In this document: piece after piece, positions 44,267 through 53,421 of the stretch
Layout: every line of letters begins with the position of its first letter
Numbering within the stretch: the first letter of the stretch is position 1
Assembly: GCA_045634305.1 (NCBI GenBank)
Contig: JAZQZZ010000025.1
Location: forward strand, 1-64,000
Length of the DNA: 64,000 nucleotides
Reading direction: 5' to 3'
Origin: HGM04593 sp045634305
GTDB lineage: Bacteria; Bacteroidota; Bacteroidia; Bacteroidales; Bacteroidaceae
Notes under the pieces: model-generated
Database searches by the model: none
Told to the model about the DNA's origin: nothing
What the model saw: the letters and a program-made list of their open reading frames with translations, nothing else
Position numbers and translations under genes: made by a program

Positions 44267-45820
44267 TCAATCGAATGAACCTACACTACGGAACATACGT
44301 CTCCAACGCACCTTGCCATCGAACCAACCACAGTCCTTGTCGAGCGAAAGCCATACAAACAACGCCCTACCCACAATATGATCTTCGGGCACAAATCCCC
44401 AACAACGTGAGTCGGCACTATTGTGACGGTTGTCGCCCATCATCCAGTAATAATCCATCCCGAATGTATAACTGTCGCGTTCAACACCGTTGATGTAAAT
44501 CTTGCCATCTTTCACCTCCAGGGTATTTCCTTCATAGGCGACAATGGGGCGCTCATATATGGCAATATTGTCAAGGGTGAGTTCTACACTCTCGCCACGC
44601 TTCGGAATCCATACCGGGCCGTAATTATCAACGGTCCAACCTTTGTTCCCGTTCAACGGATAGATGCCGAATGTTGAGTTCTGGTCGGCAATTGATATGC
44701 TCTTGCACAGGCGCCCGTCGGCCTTGATGCTCCTGCTCACCTCGTCGGTCAACGGAATCTGCCCAATCAGCACTCTCCTGCCCGCACTGCGCAAAGTGTC
44801 GACCAAGCCACGTGACAAGCCAAACGCCTGACGCACCTCCTCGGTTATGTATTGCGGATGCACTGCCTGCAAAGCCTGAAGATCTTCTTTGCTTATCTCC
44901 CACTTGCGGCGCTGCTCCTCGCTAAGCGCACGTGTCAGGACAACATTATAGTTATGTTGCACATTCTGTTGCTTTGTCAACTTCTCGCCATTGATAAAGA
45001 CAACCTTGTCCTTTATCTCAAGCACTTCGCCGGGCAATCCTATACAACGCTTCACATAGTTCTCGCGACGGTCAACAGGACGATGGAGCAGTTCCCCGAA
45101 TTCCCGTGGGTGCGATTCAATATATTTGAGACCATCGTCGTATATCTTCTCATAAAGCGGATAGGCCAATGCAGCCGGCAATGTATCAACACCTTGCATC
45201 TGTGGGTTAAGTTCCATACCATAGGCATAACTCATGGCATGCACATCAATTACAGCCGGATTGGTTGTTGCGACGTCGCCCGCAGGATAATTGAACACGA
45301 CGATATCACCGCGCTCAATAGGCTCAATGCCAGCCACGCGCTCATAATCCCACTGCACGGCATCGATATAACTCTTGCCACCGATTATAGGCATCGTATG
45401 CTGCGTAAGAGGCATGCTCAGCGGTGTCTGTGGCTTGCGAGGACCATAATTCAACTTGCTCACAAAAAGGTAGTCACCCACCACAAGAGTTTTTTCGAGC
45501 GATGAGGTGGGTATCACATAGTTCTGGAAAAAATAGATGTGGACAAAGTACACGGCCACCAAGGCAAAGACAATCGAATCCACCCAGCTCATCACGTTGC
45601 GGGCAGTCTTGTTTTCCCATTTCTTCCACCATTTCCAAGGGATAAAATGAGTTGTGTAATTGTCAACAATGAACGGAATCACCAATACGCCCCACCAACT
45701 TTTCACCCAAATGAGAAAAGCGATATAAAGTGCAAGATACACACACATTTTAACGAGTGCCTTGCGGTCCGTATCAATGATGAAATCCTTGTTTCCTATC
45801 TTGAATCTGCGTTCTGCCAT
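44267..45820 (-). CDS. lepB: Signal peptidase I
   Basis: Membrane protease that removes signal peptides of exported proteins. 517 residues, the long Bacteroidota type with a large insertion in the periplasmic domain. One or two N-terminal membrane helices (about 25-50 and 80-98), then box B IPTSSLEKTLVVGDYLFVSK with nucleophile Ser107, the general-base Lys257 in ENYVKRCIGLPGE, and box E MMGDNRHNSADSRCWGFVPE. Located between dapB (10 nt) and the wbqC-like gene. Confidence 0.93.
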   Translation of the reverse strand: MAERRFKIGNKDFIIDTDRKALVKMCVYLALYIAFLIWVKSWWGVLVIPFIVDNYTTHFIPWKWWKKWENKTARNVMSWVDSIVFALVAVYFVHIYFFQNYVIPTSSLEKTLVVGDYLFVSKLNYGPRKPQTPLSMPLTQHTMPIIGGKSYIDAVQWDYERVAGIEPIERGDIVVFNYPAGDVATTNPAVIDVHAMSYAYGMELNPQMQGVDTLPAALAYPLYEKIYDDGLKYIESHPREFGELLHRPVDRRENYVKRCIGLPGEVLEIKDKVVFINGEKLTKQQNVQHNYNVVLTRALSEEQRRKWEISKEDLQALQAVHPQYITEEVRQAFGLSRGLVDTLRSAGRRVLIGQIPLTDEVSRSIKADGRLCKSISIADQNSTFGIYPLNGNKGWTVDNYGPVWIPKRGESVELTLDNIAIYERPIVAYEGNTLEVKDGKIYINGVERDSYTFGMDYYWMMGDNRHNSADSRCWGFVPEDHIVGRALFVWLSLDKDCGWFDGKVRWRRMFRSVGSFD

Positions 45821-45830
45821 TACTTTCTTT

Positions 45831-46586
45831 TTAGAAATCCAACAAATCCTTCATGCCAAGCAGACCACAATGTCCGGCAGTATACTCCGCTGCAATAACC
45901 GCACCCAACGCAAAGCCGTTGCGGTTGTGTGCGTCGTGAGTAATGGTAATGGTATCTTCGTCAGAGCCGTAGGTGATGGTGTGGATTCCAGGCACCTCAT
46001 CGCGGCGTATTGCGTCAATCTTAATCTCCGTAGGTTTGGGAACGGCGCCCTTGGTTACTGTGCCGTCGGGGTTGGTGAGGTCACCCATCACCCAACCGAA
46101 CTTATGACCGATATTCTCGAGAATACCCTCGGCAAGTGTTATCGCAGTGCCGCTGGGAGCATCCAATTTATGAATGTGATGGGTCTCTTCCAACCCTACT
46201 TTGTAGTTGTCGAAGTTGCTCATTATCCGGGCAAGATAACGGTTCACAGCCGCGAAGATTGCAACACCAAGGCTGAAATTGCTTGACCAGAACAGTGTTT
46301 TGCCATCTTTCTCACATTTCTCGCGCATCTCTGCCTCGTGCTGCTGGTACCAACCAGTACTGCCACTCACAACCTTTACGCCGGCATTCATAGCTTCAAT
46401 ACAATTGTCATAAGCAACGTGCGGAGCTGTAAACTCAATTGCAACATCTGCGCTTGCAAAAGCCTCGCCTTTGATATCATCGTGATTCTCGACATCAATT
46501 ATAGAGACAATTTCGTGTCCCCTTTCAAGGGCAATTCTCTCTATTGTCTTGCCCATCTTTCCATATCCGATAAGTGCTATTTTCAT
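45831..46586 (-). CDS. dapB: 4-hydroxy-tetrahydrodipicolinate reductase
   Basis: Lysine and diaminopimelate synthesis: NAD(P)H reduction of the dapA product. The ATG at 46586 (MKIALIGYGKMGKTIERIAL) begins exactly at the Rossmann GxGxMG motif and gives 251 residues; the upstream frame adds residues of no likeness. Features: VVSGSTGWYQQHEAEMREKC, SSNFSLGVAIFAAVN with the substrate Lys/His segment VGLEETHHIHKLDAPSGTAI. First gene of the dapB-lepB-wbqC run. Confidence 0.95.
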   Translation of the reverse strand: MKIALIGYGKMGKTIERIALERGHEIVSIIDVENHDDIKGEAFASADVAIEFTAPHVAYDNCIEAMNAGVKVVSGSTGWYQQHEAEMREKCEKDGKTLFWSSNFSLGVAIFAAVNRYLARIMSNFDNYKVGLEETHHIHKLDAPSGTAITLAEGILENIGHKFGWVMGDLTNPDGTVTKGAVPKPTEIKIDAIRRDEVPGIHTITYGSDEDTITITHDAHNRNGFALGAVIAAEYTAGHCGLLGMKDLLDF

Positions 46587-46657
46587 TTTATTCAAATTTA
46601 TTGTCGCGAAGATAATCAAAATTTTCACTTAAATATATCAATTTAATTATAAATAAC

Positions 46658-46685
46658 AAAAGAGCGGCTCGGAAGCCACTCTTTT
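46658..46685 (-). terminator. Terminator of the acyltransferase gene
   Basis: On the minus strand AAAAGAGTGGCT and AGCCGCTCTTTT pair (12 bp, one mismatch) around a 4-nt loop, followed by GTTATTT, a few nucleotides after the stop of the acyltransferase gene. Confidence 0.65.
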
Positions 46686-46690
46686 AACTC

Positions 46691-47866
46691 TCATTTCTTT
46701 TGCATTTTACGTGCAAGCCACCTTCGCACCGGCTCATCATACAGTTTCAGACATACGAGTGCAAGCACAATACTTGAGACAACGACAAGCAAGGCCACAG
46801 CTATGCAATCCTGAAATGTGTAATATTTTTTCTCAATGAGCCAAGCGTAAAAAATATACATTATCGGGTAGTGGACAATATAAAGCGGATAGGACAAATT
46901 GCCAAGCACCCTGCTGATTCTTGATGTAAAGGAGCCACCCGCTCCGCCACAGGCTCCTAACCAGACAACAAATGGAAAAATAACCGCAATGCATACAACC
47001 TCATATAGACAATTGATGCTTATTCCCAAATTTTCAAAAGGTGTAATATATGGCACTGCAAACAGCACAACGAGTATTAGACAACATTTCCAGAATGCAC
47101 CTTTCACCTCACGAGGCTTAAATGTGCGGGCAAGCAACATACCCACCGTAAATGGGAAAAGCATGCGAATCATACCACCCCAAAAGTTCACTCCATCGAT
47201 AGTCCAACCGACACCCACCATATCATATCCTGAAACATCACCCACAAAGAACAAAGCATGCAGACATCCTAAAACCACAGCCAGAATTGTAAGGATTTTT
47301 ACAGATAGGCGACGTATCACAAGTGCATAAAGGACATTGCCGACATACTCAAAGAAAAGCGACCATGCCGGACCATTCAGCGGAAACATCTCACCATTGC
47401 CACGCACCTCGTATGGCACACCGGGAACCGCGGGAATCATGAACATGGTAAGCAACATCGCAACCATCACCCAACCGGTAGAAGCTTTGGCGCCATCCCA
47501 TTTTTCAAAACCCACAAAGGCAAATGCCAGCACTCCGATTATCGCACCCATCACAAGCATCGGGTGCAGACGCACAAGACGGCGCTTGAAGAACTGCCAT
47601 GTGCTCATTTTTGTCCAACGGTCATCATAGGCATAACTTATTACGAAACCTGAAAGAATAAAGAAGAAATCAACGGCAATGTGACCATGGTTGAGCGTGG
47701 ATATCAATCCGCTGCCGGCACCGTTTGTTGCCTCGGCAAATGCAAGTCCCTCGAAAATGTGATAGAAAAGTACAAGAATTGCGGCTACGCCACGCAAGCC
47801 ATCGAGCAGTTCGTAATGTGGCTTTGCATCGGCAAAATCCACCGTTGGATTTGTGTTTTTTTGCAT
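46691..47866 (-). CDS. Acyltransferase 3 family membrane protein
   Basis: A 391-residue inner-membrane O-acyltransferase with about ten helices; relatives acetylate LPS, exopolysaccharide or macrolides. Start MQKNTNPTVDFADAKPHYEL is preferred; just after it comes the family signature YELLDGLRGVAAILVLFYHI with the catalytic-type His, then GHIAVDFFFILSGFVISYAY (the family FFxLSGF block) and RLVRLHPMLVMGA. The substrate is unknown; surface polysaccharide genes lie 3 kb away on the other strand. It follows the Crp/Fnr gene by 85 nt on the same strand. Confidence 0.9.
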   Translation of the reverse strand: MQKNTNPTVDFADAKPHYELLDGLRGVAAILVLFYHIFEGLAFAEATNGAGSGLISTLNHGHIAVDFFFILSGFVISYAYDDRWTKMSTWQFFKRRLVRLHPMLVMGAIIGVLAFAFVGFEKWDGAKASTGWVMVAMLLTMFMIPAVPGVPYEVRGNGEMFPLNGPAWSLFFEYVGNVLYALVIRRLSVKILTILAVVLGCLHALFFVGDVSGYDMVGVGWTIDGVNFWGGMIRMLFPFTVGMLLARTFKPREVKGAFWKCCLILVVLFAVPYITPFENLGISINCLYEVVCIAVIFPFVVWLGACGGAGGSFTSRISRVLGNLSYPLYIVHYPIMYIFYAWLIEKKYYTFQDCIAVALLVVVSSIVLALVCLKLYDEPVRRWLARKMQKK

Positions 47867-47951
47867 TTTATTTTCTGTTTTTGTGCGTAATACATGTTTT
47901 GTGCAAAAATAGCACAGCTTTACTTTAAGAGATTTGCTTTGGAGCAAAAAA

Positions 47952-48521
47952 TCATCTTTTGCTTCTAATTCTGCTCAAGGTATATATGGTCACACCCAAA
48001 AATTCAGCTATATATTTGAGTTTCACCCTATTCAACAACCCCGGATAACGTTCAAGGAACCTTTCATACCGTTCTTGGGGCGACAACTGCAATCTCTCCA
48101 CAAATATAAGGCTCAAAAGCATATTACACTCCTGATGAACAATCCTTCCCCAATTGGCAATGTCAATATATTTCTCATATAAAGCATTCAGGACATCAAT
48201 TGGAATTTTATATATTACACAATCCGTTACAGTTTCGATACTCTCAAGCGAAGGAGTATTATAGTAGAGAGAATGCATGCCGAATGTTATGTCACCTTCC
48301 ATACTGAACCAAGTTGTAGTGTCCACGCCATCCTTGTGGAAAACAGAACGAGCAACCCCTTCCTCTACAAAATAGACATTACGGTCAATTCTGCCCGAAT
48401 GTACAATTGTTGTATTTTTAGGGCAATGCATAACAGTCATTTCACTCAACATTGCATGCAGAGCCTCATCACAAACCGGATGAAAATGTTTTATTTTTGC
48501 TGTTATATTCTTCATTGTCAT
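47952..48521 (-). CDS. Crp/Fnr family transcriptional regulator
   Basis: A 189-residue regulator with an N-terminal cyclic-nucleotide-binding fold (about 20-115: CPKNTTIVHSGRIDRNVYFV, EGDITFGMHSLYYNTPSLES) and a short C-terminal helix-turn-helix ending LKYIAEFLGVTIYTLSRIRS. The cNMP-binding arginine-containing motif of CRP (RxS/A) is not seen, so cAMP binding is unlikely, as in many Bacteroidota paralogues. No cysteine cluster for an Fnr-type iron-sulfur centre. Divergent from metG with about 130 nt between predicted start regions. Confidence 0.85.
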   Translation of the reverse strand: MTMKNITAKIKHFHPVCDEALHAMLSEMTVMHCPKNTTIVHSGRIDRNVYFVEEGVARSVFHKDGVDTTTWFSMEGDITFGMHSLYYNTPSLESIETVTDCVIYKIPIDVLNALYEKYIDIANWGRIVHQECNMLLSLIFVERLQLSPQERYERFLERYPGLLNRVKLKYIAEFLGVTIYTLSRIRSKR

Positions 48522-48651
48522 AATGTTTCTAATGGCGAAGATAACACATTTTTCACATTACTCCAGTAAAACGCGCTCTCGTTTATGCACCAAAGCGAAT
48601 ATAATAGCACACTTTTCTCGCGCGCATGCCTGCTTTTTAAAATAAAATAAC

Positions 48652-48659
48652 TAATTTTG
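48652..48659 (+). promoter_or_regulatory. Possible -7 element for metG
   Basis: TAATTTTG matches TAnnTTTG, 64 nt before the metG ATG at 48723. The region about 19-20 nt upstream reads GCTTTTTAA without an exact TTTG, so only half of the promoter fits. Confidence 0.4.
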
Positions 48660-48722
48660 TCGTTTAGCGCGAGACACCAGTCTCCAACAATAGCAAAAAA
48701 CAAAACTAAAAAAGAAAAAGAT

Positions 48723-50780
48723 ATGGAAAAGAAATTCAAAAGAACACTTGTGACATCGGCTCTGCCATACGCGAACGGCCCAGTCCACATCGGTCACCTT
48801 GCAGGTGTGTATGTTCCAGCCGACATCTACGTGCGTTATCTTCGCCTCAAGGGCGAGGATGTACTCTTCATCGGAGGTAGTGATGAGCATGGCGTACCCG
48901 TTACACAGCGTGCCCGCAAAGAGGGCATCACTCCGCAAGATGTTGTAGACCGCTACCACGGCATCATCAAAGAGAGCTTTGAGGGATTCGGCATTTCATT
49001 CGATGTATACAGCCGCACAACATCAGATACTCATCACAAATTCGCATCGGAGTTCTTCCGCAAGCTATACGATGACGGCAAACTTGTGGAGCAGACCTCA
49101 AAGCAGTTCTACGATGTTAAGAACGAGAAGTTCCTTACCGACCGCGATGTCGTGGGCGAGTGCCCCTACTGCCACAAACAGGCTTATGGCAACCAGTGCG
49201 AGGAGGGTTGCGGCCGTGCACTTGAGCCGACAGAGCTCATCAACCCCCGCTCAAAGGAGACAGGTGAAGCACCCATACTTAAAGAGACCAAGAACTGGTA
49301 CCTGCCGCTCAACGAATACCAGCAATGGTTGAAGGAGTGGATCCTGGAGAACCACAAGGAGTGGCGTCCAAACGTATACGGGCAGTGCAAGAGCTGGCTC
49401 GATATGGATCTGCAGCCACGTGCCATGACACGTGACCTCGATTGGGGAATCCCCGTACCCGTGGAGGGTGCCGACGGCAAGGTACTCTATGTGTGGTTCG
49501 ATGCCCCCATCGGCTACATTAGCAACACAAAGGAACTTTGCGACAAGAACCCCGAAAAGCATGGTACATGGGAGCAGTGGTGGCAAAGCGAGGATACACG
49601 CCTTGTACACTTCATCGGCAAGGACAACATTGTATTCCACTGCATCATCTTCCCCGTGATGATGAAGGCTCATGGCAAGTATGTGATGCCCGACAACGTT
49701 CCAAGCAACGAGTTCCTCAACCTTGAGGACGACAAGATCTCGACATCACGCAACTGGGCTGTATGGCTGAACGAATACCTCGTTGACTTCCCGCGCAAGC
49801 AGGATGTACTGCGCTACGGACTCACAGCCAATGCACCTGAGACAAAGGACAACAACTTCACATGGAAGGATTTCCAGGCCCGCAACAACAATGAACTTGT
49901 CGCTGTATACGGAAACTTCGTCAACCGCGCCCTGGTACTCACAAAGAAATATTTCGACTGTAAAGTACCCGCATGTGCCGAACTCACAGACTACGACAAG
50001 GCAATTGTTGACGAATTTGTGAATGTGAAGGAGAGAGTGGAGAACCTGCTCGACCAGTACAAGTTCCGTGAGGCACAGAAAGAGGCAATGGAGCTTGCAC
50101 GCATAGGTAACCGCTATCTGGCAGAAACAGAACCTTGGAAGCTGGCCAAGACCGACATGGGACGTGTTGCCACAATCCTGAACCTCTCATTGCAGCTTGT
50201 TGCAAACCTCTCTATCGTATTCGAACCATTCCTGCCATTCAGCAGCAAAAAACTGCGCGAAATGCTCAACATCGAGAACTTCGAGTGGACAAGCCTTGGC
50301 AGCACGACACTGCTTGGCGATGGTCACGAACTCGGCGAGGTAGGCCTGCTCTTCGAGAAGATTGAGGACGACGTAATCCAGGCACAGCTCGACCGTTTGG
50401 AACGCATCAAGAAAGAGAACGAGGCTGCCAACTACAAGGCCAATCCCATACGCCCCGAGTGCACATTCGACGACTTCATGAAGCTCGATATGCGTGTGGG
50501 TACAGTGCTTGAATGCACAAAGGTTCCCAAAGCCGACAAACTGTTGCAGTTCAAGATTGACGACGGCCTGGCGACACGCACAATCCTTTCGGGTGTGGCA
50601 AAACACTTCAACCCCGAGGAGCTCGTGGGCAAGCAGGTATGTTTCATAGCCAACCTGCCACCACGCACTATGCGCGGCATTGTGAGCGAGGGTATGATTC
50701 TTAGCGCTGAGGACAACGAAGGAAAGTTGTCACTGCTCACAGTTGCCCCTACTGCAAAACCCGGTAGCGAAATAAAGTGA
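48723..50780 (+). CDS. metG: Methionine-tRNA ligase
   Basis: Charges tRNA-Met. The start MEKKFKRTLVTSALPYANGP is used; an upstream frame extension overlaps the promoter region. 685 residues with the HIGH motif (VHIGHLAG), a zinc knuckle ECPYCHKQAYGNQCEEGCGR, the KMSKS equivalent DDKISTSRNWAVW, an anticodon-binding helical domain, and a C-terminal tRNA-binding (EMAP/Trbp111-like) domain, DDFMKLDMRVGTVLECTKVP to LPPRTMRGIVSEGMILSAED, which forms homodimers. A repeat-like element separates it from the polysaccharide cluster. Confidence 0.97.
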   Translation: MEKKFKRTLVTSALPYANGPVHIGHLAGVYVPADIYVRYLRLKGEDVLFIGGSDEHGVPVTQRARKEGITPQDVVDRYHGIIKESFEGFGISFDVYSRTTSDTHHKFASEFFRKLYDDGKLVEQTSKQFYDVKNEKFLTDRDVVGECPYCHKQAYGNQCEEGCGRALEPTELINPRSKETGEAPILKETKNWYLPLNEYQQWLKEWILENHKEWRPNVYGQCKSWLDMDLQPRAMTRDLDWGIPVPVEGADGKVLYVWFDAPIGYISNTKELCDKNPEKHGTWEQWWQSEDTRLVHFIGKDNIVFHCIIFPVMMKAHGKYVMPDNVPSNEFLNLEDDKISTSRNWAVWLNEYLVDFPRKQDVLRYGLTANAPETKDNNFTWKDFQARNNNELVAVYGNFVNRALVLTKKYFDCKVPACAELTDYDKAIVDEFVNVKERVENLLDQYKFREAQKEAMELARIGNRYLAETEPWKLAKTDMGRVATILNLSLQLVANLSIVFEPFLPFSSKKLREMLNIENFEWTSLGSTTLLGDGHELGEVGLLFEKIEDDVIQAQLDRLERIKKENEAANYKANPIRPECTFDDFMKLDMRVGTVLECTKVPKADKLLQFKIDDGLATRTILSGVAKHFNPEELVGKQVCFIANLPPRTMRGIVSEGMILSAEDNEGKLSLLTVAPTAKPGSEIK

Positions 50781-50788
50781 TATTAAAT

Positions 50789-50845
50789 CTGTCATTCTGA
50801 ACGTAGCGAAGATTTTCAACGACTTCGCTTCGTCCAGCATGACAG
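50789..50845. repeat. REP-like imperfect palindrome after metG
   Basis: CTGTCATTCTGAACGTAGCG at one end and CGCTTCGTCCAGCATGACAG at the other form a long imperfect stem (outer arms CTGTCAT and ATGACAG perfect, inner AGCGAAG and CTTCGCT perfect) around a short AT-rich loop. Sequences of the GTCATTCTGAACG type are widespread dispersed repeats in Bacteroidota and related genomes. This is the only copy in the window. It may serve as a transcript-end structure for metG. Confidence 0.6.
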
Positions 50846-50864
50846 GTTCCCCAAAAGCAAAATA

Positions 50865-52322
50865 ATGACAAAGGACAGCAACACACACAATTTGAAAAAT
50901 ACCGTCGCAAAGGGAATGCTTTGGGGCGGCTTGAGCAATACAGTGTGCCAGTTGCTGAGCCTTCTCTTCGGCATATATCTGGCACGCATTCTCGGGCCCG
51001 AAGATTACGGGCCTATCGGAATGCTTGCCATTTTCACAGCCATCGCAGGTTCACTGCAGGACAGCGGCTTTGTGGCGGCAATAGCCAACCGCAAGACTGC
51101 AACACACGACGACTACAACGCCGTATTCTGGTTCAACATCATCATTTCACTGCTGATGTATGCCGTACTCTACTTCTGCGCACCATTTATTGCCGATTTC
51201 TTCAACCAGCCAATCCTTGTAAACCTTTCAAGATACAATTTTCTCGGGTTCGTGGTTGCGGCATTCGGCATTGCACCATCGGCCTATCTGTTCAGAGAAC
51301 TCAAGGTAAAGCAGAAGTCAATATCACTAATACTTGCCATATCGATATCCGGAATAACCGGCATTGTTCTTGCACTGAACGGCTACTCTTATTGGGGAAT
51401 AGCGACACAAGGTATTGTATATGTATTTGTCAGAGGTGCCGTATGCTGGTACTTCACGCCATGGCGCCCTAGTTTCAGGATAAACCTCTCACCACTGAAG
51501 TATCTTTTTGCATTCAGCTACCGACTGCTCATAACCAACATATTCCAACGCTTCAACTGGAATATATTCTCGTTCATCCTTGGCAAATTTTATCCACGCG
51601 ACGTGGGCAATTATGTCAAATCGGCCGAGTGGTTCAACATGGGCGGCGAAGTTGTAAACGGCATGGTCAACGCCGTTGCACAGCCGGCACTGGCAAAGGT
51701 GGTAGATGACAGTGAACGCCAGCTTCGCGTGTTCCGCAAAATGTTGCGCTTTGCCGCATTCGTCGCATTCCCGCTGATGCTTGGCCTTTCATTGGTGTCA
51801 AAGGAGCTGATAATTGTAGTCATCACTGAAAAATGGATTGAAAGTGCACATATGCTGCAACTTCTGGCCATTTGGGGAGCCTTCATGCCCTTGCAGTCAA
51901 TGTTCACCAACCTGCTTGTCAGCCGTGGTAAAGCCGGGATTTTCATGTGGTGCACCATAATTCAGGGGTTGCTCACACTGGCATTGCTGCTCCTGCTACA
52001 CCCTTATGGAATAAGAAACATGATAATTGCTTACTGCATTTTCAATGCCCTATGGCTGTTTGTGTGGCACCATTTTGCACAAAAAGAGATAAAGTTGAAT
52101 ATAAGGATGTTCCTCACAGACACCTTGCCATATCTGTTGATGGCTACAGGTGTTATGGTTGCAACCCACTATTTGACACTCACCATAAACAACATGTGCA
52201 TATTACTCGTTGCAAGAATTGCCATTGCAGCACTGCTGTACATTGGAATTGCATGGATTGTACGCAGTAAGGAACTTAATGAAATAACGCGTTTCCTGTT
52301 CAAACGAAAAGCCGACAAGTGA
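50865..52322 (+). CDS. Lipopolysaccharide/polysaccharide flippase (MOP superfamily, Wzx-like)
   Basis: A 485-residue integral membrane protein with about 12-14 helices of the polysaccharide-transporter family, which flips lipid-linked sugar repeats to the periplasm. NTVAKGMLWGGLSNTVCQLL, GIYLARILGPEDYGPIGMLA and QDSGFVAAIANRK are characteristic of the PST/Wzx branch that resembles WzxC. It heads a plus-strand run with three glycosyltransferases and a YfhO protein, with gaps of a few nucleotides, so a single operon. Which glycan is flipped is not evident. Confidence 0.9.
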   Translation: MTKDSNTHNLKNTVAKGMLWGGLSNTVCQLLSLLFGIYLARILGPEDYGPIGMLAIFTAIAGSLQDSGFVAAIANRKTATHDDYNAVFWFNIIISLLMYAVLYFCAPFIADFFNQPILVNLSRYNFLGFVVAAFGIAPSAYLFRELKVKQKSISLILAISISGITGIVLALNGYSYWGIATQGIVYVFVRGAVCWYFTPWRPSFRINLSPLKYLFAFSYRLLITNIFQRFNWNIFSFILGKFYPRDVGNYVKSAEWFNMGGEVVNGMVNAVAQPALAKVVDDSERQLRVFRKMLRFAAFVAFPLMLGLSLVSKELIIVVITEKWIESAHMLQLLAIWGAFMPLQSMFTNLLVSRGKAGIFMWCTIIQGLLTLALLLLLHPYGIRNMIIAYCIFNALWLFVWHHFAQKEIKLNIRMFLTDTLPYLLMATGVMVATHYLTLTINNMCILLVARIAIAALLYIGIAWIVRSKELNEITRFLFKRKADK

Positions 52323-52323
52323 C

Positions 52324-53412
52324 ATGAAAAAGATTCTATATGACAACCAAATGTTCACTTTCCAACGTTTTGGAGGTGTAACAAGATACTTTGCCGACCT
52401 CATATACAACCTGCCGGCAAAAGATTTTGTTGCAGATATTCCAATGAAATACTGCGAGAACCACTATGTCACAAAGACCTACGGACACAAGTACGAGACC
52501 ATCGGTTTCCCCAAAAACTACCGAATAAAACGCAGGATATACTCGTTTTTCAACAACAATATATCAAAAGAAGCCATCAGGCACGGCGACTATGACATTT
52601 TCCACCCCACATATTACGACCCTTATTTCCTGAAAGCCGTAAAAGAGCGCCGGAAACCATTGGTGTTGACAATACACGACATGACATTCGAACGTTACCC
52701 GCAGAACGTTCTCATATACGACCGTACCATCCAACACAAGAAATGCCTCATCGCAGAGGCCGACCACATCATTGCAGTAAGCGAGAACACAAAGCGCGAC
52801 ATTGTAGAGATATTGGGTACCGACCCTGCGAAAATCAGCGTCGTACACCACGGATACAAACCTATAGCCGAAGTTGCGCCGCAACTTTTTGACCGCTATG
52901 TGCTTTACGTTGGGGAGCGCAAGGGATACAAGAACTTCCTGCCATGGCTTGAGGCTATACGCCCGATTATCACCCTTGACCCACAACTCAAAATAGTATG
53001 CACAGGTTCTCCTTTTACAAAAGCCGAACTGGCACAATTCGCTCAATGGGGCATTGGCGACAGACTCATGCACATATCGGCCAATGATGCACAGATGGCA
53101 TCACTCTACCGCCATGCACTCTGTTTTGTATTTCCATCGCACTACGAAGGATTCGGCATACCCATTCTTGAAGCGTTCCACAACAACTGCCCGGTGTGCC
53201 TGAGCAACGCAAGTTGTTTCCCCGAGGTCGCAGGCGATGCCGCGTTCTATTTCAACCCCGGCGATGCACACTCCATGCACGATACCTTGAAAGAGATACT
53301 TGCAAGCGAAACCTTGCGCAAGGAACTACGACAGATTGGAGCACAGCGCTGCAAGGAGTTTTCACTTGAACGCATGGTTGAAGAGACCTGCAATGTTTAC
53401 CGCAAATTATAG
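52324..53412 (+). CDS. Glycosyltransferase, GT4 type
   Basis: A 362-residue GT-B glycosyltransferase. The donor-binding C-terminal half has VLYVGERKGYKNFLPWLEAI and the E-x7-E block HYEGFGIPILEAFHNNCPV, followed by PEVAGDAAFYFNPGD; the N-terminal half has the acceptor-side FGGVTRYFADLIY glycine loop. Mannosyl- or related hexosyl transfer is usual in this branch, but the sugar cannot be named. It starts 1 nt after the flippase stop codon. Confidence 0.9.
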   Translation: MKKILYDNQMFTFQRFGGVTRYFADLIYNLPAKDFVADIPMKYCENHYVTKTYGHKYETIGFPKNYRIKRRIYSFFNNNISKEAIRHGDYDIFHPTYYDPYFLKAVKERRKPLVLTIHDMTFERYPQNVLIYDRTIQHKKCLIAEADHIIAVSENTKRDIVEILGTDPAKISVVHHGYKPIAEVAPQLFDRYVLYVGERKGYKNFLPWLEAIRPIITLDPQLKIVCTGSPFTKAELAQFAQWGIGDRLMHISANDAQMASLYRHALCFVFPSHYEGFGIPILEAFHNNCPVCLSNASCFPEVAGDAAFYFNPGDAHSMHDTLKEILASETLRKELRQIGAQRCKEFSLERMVEETCNVYRKL

Positions 53413-53421
53413 TCCCGGCCT

